Origin: Reclinomonas americana ATCC 50394
Lineage: Eukaryota > Jakobida > Jakobea > Jakobida
NCBI GenBank assembly: GCA_048213135.1
Contig: PS015294.1
Coordinates: forward strand, 44,785-76,333
Direction of reading: 5' to 3'
DNA: 31,549 nucleotides
In this document: piece by piece, positions 8,708-19,300 of the stretch
How positions within the stretch are numbered: the stretch's first letter is position 1
Layout: every line of letters starts with the position of its first letter
Made by a program: the position numbers and the translations under genes
The notes under the pieces: model-generated
What the model was told of the DNA's origin: nothing
What the model saw: only the letters and a program-made list of their open reading frames with translations
Databases searched by the model: none

Positions 8708-9702
8708 ATGGAGTTTCTCGTGACGGTGTGTGTTGACATGGATGCTTGCATGCAGTCACCCGTCTATCAATCGCTCACACCTTCGCCTCTCCCTCGCCCT
8801 CTCTCTTTTGTGTGTGGGACCAGTCGTTCTACCGCTACTTCCCCGAGGTGTCGAGTCTCGAGTTCTTCCTGTTCACGGTGATTGGCTGTGCGCTGGCCTA
8901 TGGCGTCGATCAGATGACGCGACGAGTGGCGGCTCTGAGCACGCTGGAGGGCCTCTTCTTTGCGGGCTTCTTCGCGCGGCAGGTCAGCAAGTTGGCCAAC
9001 CCGCACCTGTACTCGGCATCGTGGACAGGCTTCTTCCTCGGCCTCGTCTTTTGCACGTTTGAGCGCTTCTCCATTGGTCTCACCTTCCACTCGATCGCCT
9101 CGTATCGCTCGCCGCATGAGGACTACCACGACCGGCTGCGCCAGCGCAAAGGCCACCCGGGATCGCGCTACATCTCCGACGACATTGCCGAGATCACCGC
9201 ATACTTGGTGTTGTTCTGGGCCATGTATGCCTTTGTGTACGACCAGGGCTTCTGGTGCGCGGTGGCCACCGAGCACTTGGTGGGCTTTGTGCTGCGCACG
9301 TGGGTGCAGTATGTGCCGACGGAGACGATTGTGGCGAGCTACGAGCATGCCCGCGAGGCTGGCAAGTCGTGCTTCAAGTGCCGCGTGATGGCCGCCGTGT
9401 GGCTGGCGCTGCTCAACGCTGACGCGTACTACTGGTACCACATTGTGGTGCACCCGAAGTACTCTCTCGGCTTCTCCTCCACCTTCTGGGACTGGTGCTA
9501 CCGCACTCGGCCCGCCTGCAGCGGCATCTCGCTGCCGTTCCCCTTCGTCGACTTTTTCCTGTGCCCCGACATGTACGAACGCAATGCCGCCGCCCTCAAG
9601 AGGGGCTGGGAGGAGTATGCGGCCGGTGGCGTCGACAAGTTCAAGGAGCAAATGATCCGTCTGCATGAACCACGGGCACGGGCAAGCAGCACGAGAAAGT
9701 AA
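8708..9702 (+). CDS. Multi-pass membrane protein, weakly fatty-acid-hydroxylase-like
   Basis: A tiny 18-base first exon (8708-8725, MEFLVT) is joined by a 98-bp intron to 8824-9702, giving 298 residues. There are at least four hydrophobic segments: LEFFLFTVIGCALAYGV, TGFFLGLVFCTF, ITAYLVLFWAMYAFV and VMAAVWLALLNADAYYWYHIV. Near the C-terminus, YYWYHIVVHPKYSLGF followed by SSTFWDWCYRT resembles the last histidine motif and the W-D-x-x-x-x-T element of the fatty-acid hydroxylase/sterol desaturase superfamily. However, the paired HH and the earlier HxxxH and HxxHH boxes are not clearly present; the nearest is HEDYHD. It may be a catalytically changed relative or an unrelated membrane protein. 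The tail is basic and soluble (KEQMIRLHEPRARA). Confidence 0.65.
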
Positions 9703-10266
9703 GGCAGATATAATGAATGTGTGTGTGTGGCGAACACTGCAAGACGATATCGCGATATCCTGTGGGTGAGTGACTTGTTGCCGTCTCTGGCCTCCGTTGC
9801 TTGGTGGTGACATGGCATGATCACCAAAGGTTCGGCCGGCCAGTGCTATTGCTCTATTTGTTCGTGTCAGGCAATCCGCACACCGCAGTGTTTGTTTGTG
9901 TGTCGTGTTCACGCCTTGCTGCACTCGGCTTCTGTCAATGATTCTTTCTGTGAAACCGCACAACCCGTTGAATGGCGAGGCCTCCTTTCGCGTTGACTCG
10001 ACCGTTGGGGGTGCGCGGTCATGCCCGGAATGGCAATTGCCATTCGCTTTTCGCTCCGCGTTCGTTAGCTTTTTTTTCATTGTATCGCGAGAGGAGTTAG
10101 AGCCACACATCAAGCGTGCGTGTGTGTGGAGAGAGGAGACGACAACTGCTGCCAAGCAGACGCGCGCTCCCACGCATCTTACGGACATACCGCCTGCCGG
10201 ACGTAGCAGCACCAAAAACAAAAGAAGAAAAATACAGAGAATCAGCGACGACAACTCGCCACCGCC
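9703..10266 (+). promoter_or_regulatory. Upstream region of the giant receptor gene, with two perfect palindromes
   Basis: This 564-bp stretch has no convincing coding sequence. It holds two perfect inverted repeats: GATATCGCGATATC (9746-9759) and GAATGGCAATTGCCATTC (10028-10045). A purine-rich leader (about 10195-10258) precedes the ATG at 10267. It must contain the 3' end of the membrane-protein gene and the promoter of the receptor gene. Regulatory use of the palindromes is inference. Confidence 0.4.
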
Positions 10267-10368
10267 ATGCCACCAGCAGGCAGCCGATTCAAGTCGTTGC
10301 CAGTGGCTGAGCTGTTGCTCCTCTTGCTGTGCCTCGCCCTGTGCTGCGTCATCCCCGTCGTCACTTCG
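10267..10368 (+). other. Signal peptide of the giant receptor
   Basis: The first exon (10267-10386, 40 residues) begins MPPAGSRFKSLPVAE, followed by a Leu/Cys-rich hydrophobic core (LLLLLLCLALCC) and a likely cleavage site after VVTS. A short poly-Gln run follows before the first intron (gttggt at 10387). This places the N-terminus outside the cell, as expected for the family. Confidence 0.8.
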
Positions 10369-13300
10369 CACGAGCAGCAGCAGCAGGTTGGTTCTCCTGT
10401 GCCGAAGATATTGCATGACTGCCGCACACAATCTTCTCTCCCTGTTCTCACTCACCACTGGCAACTATCACCTCCCCCCCTCATCGTTGCAGGAAGTGGA
10501 ACACGTTGGTGCAATGCAAACGGCATTTCAGGCCAGTTGCGTGTGCGCGCGAGAGAGCGTGTGTTCTTTGGTGCTTCAACCGTTTCGGGTCGTCACCCCC
10601 ACTCACCGCCCTCTTCATGCAGCATCGGCGCCCGACGCGTTGCGAAGAATAGCCCCCCGCATGGCGACCAATCCACCCACGATTGGCACGCGCACGAGCA
10701 CCACCGTAGAATTAACCATCGACGCTGGCGACCCAACGCTGCTGATGTTGCTCAGCATGGCTCTCGATGTGCGTGACTCGTACACCGGCACCATCCTAAA
10801 CACCATCCCCGCCACATGTCCGTGGACTGCCACACCGTCGGTGTGCACAGTCACCGGGCTGTCACCAGGCACCGAGTACTCCTTCGAGGTGAGCAGTAGA
10901 TGTCCTCCTCGGCCGCTCACGATCGATTTCGTTCCTTTTTGGTGATGACCACGGGCACTCGCAGGCACGCTCGACTGCCCTTCTGTACACGGGTCCGTGG
11001 TCGGGGGCGACCCTCGCCACCACCATGCTCTCGCAAACGGTGACCATTGGCGCTGCGACACCAGATATCACCAGGTGCAGCATTGATTGCATGCATCACT
11101 GTCGTTGTCGTCGTCTTTGTGCACACCCACCGTCGCCTGACACGCACACTCCTTCTCCTGCAGTGTGGTGATCTCGTCTACCGCATCCGGCAACCCACCG
11201 GGCGGTGGCGCGTCGCCGCGGTTGCAGTTTGCCGTGAGCACCAACCTCTCCACCATTCTCACCACCTCCCCTTCGCCGTGTGTGTGGAGCAACACCTCCG
11301 CGGTGTGTCACTGCGATTGCTCCTGTCAATGTTCACCCTCGTGTGCGATTACTCACGAACGCATCTGTGTGTGTCGGTGGTTGGGGGACAGAAACTGTGC
11401 ACTGTGACGTCCTTGACGGCAGGCACCTCGTACACGCTAAAGGTACGGCTGGCGGTCGATGCTGGCGCCGGTGCCACTCTCTCCGAGTCGGCCTGGTCCA
11501 CGGGCTCTACCTCCTTCTACACCATGCTGTCGGAGACTGTGTCGGTGGTGTTTGCCGATGCTCAGAGTGGCAACGCGGCGACGCTGCGCCTCACACCAAG
11601 CGCCGTGGCCATCGGCTCATACGGCACGTCGCCGCGATTCGAGGTGCTTGACGCCAACTCGCCCTACACGGTCATGACATTCTCCGGCGCCTGCACGTGG
11701 TCCACCGTGAGCACGTCGGCCGTCGTCTGCACCATCACTGGCCTCACCGATGGCACCACGGTCAGCTATCAGGCGCGCGTAGTGACGAATTCCACCCTCG
11801 GCAAGGTCTCGTCCACCTCCACCGCTCGCTACAGTTGCGTACCTGGCCGCCGTGCTGCAACAACTGGTCGCCGTTGCACTCAGGTGAATGCGTCTGCGCC
11901 TGTGCACAGTCACATTTGCTACGGTGGCCACCACAGTTGTCACCATCAACCCCACCACGGTGGAATTGAGCTTGTTGCCGTCGGCCGGTGCACCAGGTGG
12001 CCACACCAACCCTCGATATGAGATTGAGGACGCGTCGTCACCTGGTGTGCTCCTGTCCACCTCACCGTCACCATGCACCTGGCCTGGCACAGCAACATCG
12101 TCGGCGTGCACCGTGACAGGCCTCAGTGCGGCCTCACCCTATCAGTTTGCGGTGTGTTCTTTTGCATCGCGAGTGTGGGATAGAGGGAATTGTTGGTGAA
12201 CGGGTGCGATTGACTGCAGGTACGAGTGGTGACGTCCACCAACAGTGGCGTGGGTCCACAAACTCTGGCCACCGCTCTCTACACGCTCTTGTCGCAGACT
12301 GTCACGGTGAACAGCTGGACGCCGACGGCTGTCAGGTGAGTTGTGCTCCATGGCCACTCCTGTCTCTACTCTCCATTTTTAACACTTGCCTGTTGCAGTG
12401 CCACCATTGACGTAGCTGCATCCGGTTCGCCGGCCATGGGCGCCACCACACCTCGATTCGAGTTTTTCCTGAGTTCGGCGCTCACCGGTGCTCCCCTGAC
12501 ACTGTCACCAACACCGTGCTCGTGGAGTAACGGATCCAGTGTTGTGTGTACCGTCACAAGTCTGACGGCAAACTCGTCGTACTCGCTAAGGTCAAGGTTG
12601 CGCACTGGCAGTGGCGGTACCCTCGCCGAAAGCTACAACAGCGCAGCTACTATTGCCTTCACGACGCTGCTTCCGGAGACGGTGACGGTATCTGTGGTGG
12701 ACGCACTGGCGGGTGGACAGGTGGTGCTGCAAGTGACACCGAGTGCGGTGGCGCAAGTCGGATATGGCACCACTCCGCGGTTCGAGTTTGTGGACATGGC
12801 GTCGCCGGGTGTGGTGCTCGGCACAACCGCCGCGTGCACATGGTCGACTGGCAGCACGGCGGCAGTGACGTGCACGGTGACGGGAATCGCCGGCAACAGT
12901 GCGTACACTTTTGGTGCTCGTGTGAAGACGGACAGCAACCTGGGTGCGCTGGCCTCGGCAGCCGTCAAGTACAGTTGCGTTGTGTGCCAAAGGTGTTGCT
13001 CTTCTCCTTCTTGCCGCTGACTGGTGTCATGCAGTTCATTTCGGAACGGTGTCGTCGAGCGTGTCGTCCACCACCGCGACCACGGCGGTGCTGTCGTTGA
13101 CTGCGTCGATCGCGGCACCTGGTGGACACACGAGTCCGCTGTTTGAGATCGACGACGCGACGAATCCTGGTGTGGCACTGAGCACGTCAGCAGCGTGTGT
13201 GTGGTCGACTGCGATGTCAGCGACGGCGTGCACGGTGACTGGACTGAGCAGCAACACGACGTACAATCTGCGGGTGAGTGTGCAGTGTCGTGGAGGGGAA

Positions 13301-16300
13301 GCTGGATGCATCAACTGAGTTGGTCGAGTGAACTTGCAGGCTCGTCTGGTGACATCGACGCAGTCGGCGTTTGGACCGCGTGCGACCATCAGTTCGTTGC
13401 TTACACAGCTTCCGGAGACGGTGACTGTGTCTGTGGTGGATGCACTGGCGGGTGGACAGGTGGTGCTGCAAGTGACACCGAGTGCGGTGGCACAAGTCGG
13501 ATATGGCACCACGCCGCGGTTCGAGTCTGTGGACATGGCGTCGCCTGGTGTGGTGCTCGGCACAACCGCCGCGTGCACATGGTCGACTGGCAGCACGGCG
13601 GCAGTGACGTGCACGGTGACGGGAATCGCCGGCAACAGTGCGTACACTTTTGGTGCTCGTGTGAAGACGGACAGCAACCTGGGTGCGCTGGTCTCGGCAG
13701 CCGTCAAGTACAGTTGCGTTGTGTGCCAACGGTGTTGCTCTTCTCCTTCTTGCCGCTGACTGGTGTCATGCAGTTCATTTCGGAACGGTGTCGTCGAGCG
13801 TGTCGTCCACCACCGCGACCACAGCGGTGCTGTCGCTGACTGCGTCGATCGCGGCACCTGGTGGACACACAAGTCCGTTGTTTGAGATCGACGACGCGAC
13901 GAATCCTGGTGTGGCGCTGAGCACGTCAGCAGCGTGTGTGTGGTCGACTGCGATGACGGCGACGGCATGTACGGTGACTGGACTGAGCAGCAACACGACG
14001 TACAATCTGCGGGTGAGTGTGCAGTGTCGTGGAGGGGAAGCTGGATGCATCAACTGAGTTGGTCGAGTGAACTTGCAGGCTCGTCTGGTGACATCGACGC
14101 AGTCGGCGTTTGGACCGCGTGCGACCATCAGTTCGTTACTCACACAGCTTCCGGAGACGGTGACGGTATCTGTGGTGGATGCACTGGTGGGTGGACAGGT
14201 GGTGCTGCAAGTGACACCGAGTGCGGTGGCACAAGTCGGATATGGCACCACGCCGCGGTTCGAGTTTGTGGACATGGCGTCGCCGGGTGTGGTGCTCGGC
14301 ACAACCGCCGCGTGCACATGGTCGACTGGCAGCACGGCGGCAGTGACGTGCACGGTGACGGGAATCGCCGGCAACAGTACGTACACTTTTGGTGCTCGTG
14401 TGAAGACGGACAGCAACCTGGGTACGCAGGCTTTGGCGGCAGCGCGGTACAGTTGCGTACTGTTCATTTCCTTTCCATGTACGATGGCACGTGACTGACG
14501 TGTGGTGTTTGTGTCTGCGTGAAGTTTCCTTTGTCTCGATTACCGTGTCCATTGGCTCGAGAACTCCGACCAGTGTCACTCTGTCTCTTACACCAAGTGT
14601 TGGAGCTCCGGGCGGCTATGCGGGTGCGGCCTTTGAGGTCGTTGATGCAGCAGCACCGGGCGTGCCTCTGACGACGTCGCCGGCTTCGTGCGTTTGGCCG
14701 GCAACCGCGGTCGCCTCAACATGCACAGTCACGGGTCTCAGCGCAGCCACCGGCATCACATTCTCGGTACCGATAGTCGCCCTGTGTCCTCCATTCTCAT
14801 CTCCGTGCTTCTGAATCGTGTCACCATCCTTGCATAGGTCCGCTTGCGCACTACCACCATGTCGGGGTTGTCGCCATCCGTGTCGTCCGCCGCGACGGGA
14901 ACTTTGTTGGTGGAAACAGTCAGCATCCAGAGCGTTACCGTTGTCTCCACATCGAGGTATGCACCAAATACTCACTCATCGTGTGCAGTAAGAGTGTCAA
15001 TGCAGCTCACGTGGTGCTCTTCATCAGTGTTGAGGTGACAGTGGTCGCCTCTGCTGGGCCGAGCACAGGAATGGGACCACCACAATTTTGTGCGTGTGTT
15101 TTGCCTCTTTGCGCACTGCGATCAAGATCTCTCACGCATCTACACAGTGTTCTGGGTCGGCTCTACGCAGCAGACACTGTTGCCAACTCCGTGCTTGTGG
15201 GCGGATGCTAATCCGACAACGTGTATTGTTGTTGGCCTCACTGGCGGTGTCACGTACGCTCTCGCTGCACAGCTGTTCACCGTGAGCCCGTTTGCGTCAG
15301 TTGTGTATCAATATCCGCCCTCGATTTCAACTTGCCCATGCAGTCGTCTCATTGCTGTGTGCTGCAGGTAACTTCGTCGACTGTCAACGCCACACCGTTC
15401 CTTACCGAGACGGTCACAACGCAACTTGTCGATGCGCTGCAACCAGATCGGGTGTGTCATGGACTCGCGACAATGGTCACTCACCTACCGCGCTGCTCAC
15501 CATGTGACCCTTGATCAGGTGGTCGTGCAAGTGACTCCAAGCAGCGCCGCGCAGCTGTTTTACAACACGCCGAATTTCCAGTTGTACGAGTCGTCTGACT
15601 TGGTCAATCCGCTGACGTTGGTGTCTCCTTGCGCGTGGTCCACTGCCAGCGCCGCTCCAGTTTTCTGCACAGTGAGTGGTATGTCTGTGGGGATCCATGC
15701 GGTTGCTGCTCGCGCCAAGACAGCCGATACGTACGGAACGACATCTGCGGCCTCGCCTGCACGATACGGTAGGCCATCCGTTGTGTGCGCGTAGTAGTGA
15801 TGGCGTGCGTGACTAAGCTTTGCCATGTCGACCGCCGCTGCAGTGCATTTCCAAGTGGTCACAAGCACTGTTGTGAGCACCACCACCAGCACCATCTCAC
15901 TGACAGTGAGCGCCAGCGCAGTGCCGCCGGTGGCACATGTTGTGCCACTCTTCGAGATCGAGGACAGTAGTACGCCTGGAGTGACCGCCAGCACGCTATT
16001 CCCATGTATGTGGGCCCTTGCTGGCTCTCCGACTCCCTGCACCGTTGTTGGTCTGAGTAACAGTCGCGTCATCCAGCTGCGAGTTTCGTGATGCATTCCC
16101 CCGTCGTTTGGTGTACTCTTGTCTCGCGTCACTCACTCCCAAGCGCGCAGGTGCGCCTGGTCACGTCCACGTCGGCTGCGTTTGGCCCATGGACTACGGC
16201 CCCTCTGGCGGCTACCATGATGCCACAAGTACCGTCGATTGTCGTATCCCAGCCGACTCCTGACGGGTGTGTATGTCCGTCTGTTGGTGTTCTCGCCGCA

Positions 16301-19300
16301 CCACGTGTACAACAGAGAACTCACCGACGCGTGTGGTCACAGAGCGGTGATGACGGTGCTGGCCAGCACTGCCCCGCCCATGGGGCTTGTGTCGCCGCGC
16401 TTCGAGTTCTTCTTGGCTGTTGACAACCTCACTCCGCTGACGCAGTTGCCCACCACGTGCTCGTGGACGTCGTCCACAGCGACAAAGTTTGTGCCTTTGT
16501 TTTTTTGATGCACATGTCTGCCGCCCCTGCTGCGCCTCACCTGTCGTGTATACAGGTGCACTCTGGTGGGCCTCAACAGCAACCAACAGTACGCCGTGTA
16601 CGTGCGGCTTCGCGCGGCCACCACCACGCCCTACATCGACTCGCTGGATTGTGTCGCGTCAAATATGTTTACCACGCAGCTGTCGGAGACACTGGTGGCT
16701 TCTGTGGTCTCATGGAACCTAGACGGAACTGCGCGGTTGCGGGCAGTGCCGAGCTCGCCATCTGTCGTCGTGTACGGCTCCACACCTCGCATCGAGTGGG
16801 TGCAGACTTCGGCGCTGAACACACCACTTCCGCTGTCGACTGCGTGCTCATGGTCCATGACCGGTATGAGTCCGGTAGAATGCGTGGTCCGTGGACTTCC
16901 GTTCAATACGGCATTGTCGTTTGCTGGCCGCCTTCGTACGGATCAGAATGTTGGCCAGTGGTCGTTGTCGACGTCTCCCAGTTGCGCTCGCCACATTTCT
17001 GTGCGCTCCTCCCATTTTTATTTTTATTTTTGCTCACGCATCTGGCACAGTCACTGTCAAACCGTCGTGCGACGATGAAAATGCCGTTAACGTCGTTCTT
17101 GGTGGAGCGGCCACGGTCTCCCAGGGTGTCTACTCTCCGACGCGCGACTGTCTGTGGACAGTCACCTCGACCGAGTCGTCGGCCAGCACTGCCGGGTTGC
17201 TGTTCACGTTGGTCCGACTGGATACGGAAGTCAACAAGGACGTGGTGTCGGTGTACAGCGGTGGCAGCGTCTCTGCCACTCCCGTAATGCAGTGGAGTGG
17301 AACCGTTGCCAGTTCCACGCTTGTTCGACATGCCGAAATCACAGGTCCCGCCCACCCGTCACGATGCTTGTCTGTGCCATGCACGCAGTTCGTCTCACAG
17401 ATGCTGCTGCTGTCTCACAGGCGGCGTCGGTACCATTCGATTTGTCACTGACACGGCCGTTCAAATGTCGGGTTGGACTGTCGAAGTGTTTGGTTCGCTG
17501 CAGCACATCGCCTCCTTGTCTAGTCCATGACGTCGATCAACGCTTATTGTGTGTCGTGGTAGCACTGCGTCCACTGCAAGTGAGCCTGGCTGGAGGTGGC
17601 TCGTATGCCTCGTCGTCGGTGATTGTACTGCAGGCTCAGGTGATCGACCCCGTCGGTTGGTATGCGACCGTAATGGCCACAGCGCCAGTGTTCCAGTGGT
17701 CATGCACGTCAAGCGGTGATGCTACTACTGCCTGCGTGAATGCGCTGGCCTCGGCCACACGCGTCTCGGCCGCCGACAATAGCTCGGTCACTCTTGCCGG
17801 TGACTCGCTGGTCCCTGGCATGTGCGTACGTCACAGTTTTGCGCTTTTTGCGCGTTGTGATTCACTCTTTTGTGTGCGTACAGTTACGCTTTCACGGTGG
17901 CAGTCACGCGCGGCTTGCGACGCGCCACCGGTGCAGTTTCAGTAAGCGTGACCTCGGCCAGTGCCATGCCGTCGGCACCAATTGCATTCACCCTGCTGCT
18001 GGTAACTGCTTGTGTGTGTGCTTGCTCAAGCAGTGCTCTTGCGTGTACCGCTCACTGTGTGTCCGCAGACTGCGCCCTCCCGTGCACGACTGGATCCGAG
18101 TGGCGCCATCACGGTTGCCGCACAACTGCGTAATCCACCCACGTCGGGCGCACTCACCTATGGTGCCACGGTGGTTGGTGAGTGAAGCCAGTGTCGCGCT
18201 GTGTGGAAAGTGTGTGCTAGCTGACTGTCGCTGACGGGTGCCTTGTGACCAAAGACGCATCGAACACCGCCCCGGTGGTGCCCTCGTCGCAGCTGCAAGT
18301 GGTCACTGACAAGTCGGGTCTTCCCATCTCTGTCGTTATACCGGCCAACACGCTGCCCCCTGCGTCCACTTCAACTCTGCGTCTGTCGGTTTACCTGGAC
18401 GGCATGCTAATTGGTCTGTCACCTCTTCAACGTTCATGCATGCTGAACGACCTTGACTGACTGCGGGTGTGTCCACAGGTGCAACGACGGTGGGACTCAC
18501 AACACTCCGGCCACCATCGCCGGCGGGCTCTGTTGTTGTCTCGCCTGCGTCGGGCACGGCGTGGAGCACCACCTTCACCGTAACTGCACCAACTGACCCG
18601 GCAGCCACTTCACCAGTCACGTACCAGTTCTACTACGTTGACTCGAGCACCAATCAAAAGGTGCCGTTGTCAGTCGCTCGCTGCAGCGTGCCCAAGAAAA
18701 TGCCGTGATAATGACCAATCTACTCACGCAGGTTGTACTGGCGGTCGGTCGGTCGTCGAGCATTCAAACACAGCTACCGGCTCAAGACGCTCTCCAAATC
18801 TACGCAGTGGTGGTGGATGGTGACGGAGCGGAGAGGTCGGCTGCGCTTCACATCCCGCGCTCCTTCGCATCAATTCTGTGAGCTGTTGTCTCACAAGCAC
18901 TGGCACAGTCAACCGCTCGCTGGCTCGACCTCTGTTGCGGCTCCGGCGAGTGGCGGTACTGCGAAGCCGCTGAGTCGGGTGGAACAGTTTGTTGCTGCGG
19001 CTTCGAGTGCACTGTCGGCTACCAATTCGTCCACCTCCGGCCTCCCAGTGCTGTCGCTTTCTCTCGCTGGCACCACGCCGGTGGAACCGACAGAAGTCAA
19101 GTCGTGGAACAGTGATGCACAGTGGGGTGTGTACGTTATCCTTCGAATTTCTTTTGCTGCGTTGGTGCGCTGACGTGCTGCTGCTGCTGCTGCTGCTGCC
19201 AGGTGATCCAAGCAAGAGAGCAGTGGTGAACTTTGCCGCAGCCATGGCCGGCGCAGTTCCCAGTGTCGATATGAACAGCGTCGGGGCCACCACTCTTAGT

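Noticed and set aside
8767-10464. 565-codon open frame on the minus strand
   Set aside because: It runs antisense to the spliced membrane-protein exon and into the receptor's first exon. It has shadow-type composition and no domain; it comes from GC-rich third positions on the other strand.
13036-13968. 310-codon minus-strand frame and similar ones at 12633-14467
   Set aside because: These are antisense shadows of the 739-bp duplicated module exons; they repeat only because the + strand repeats.
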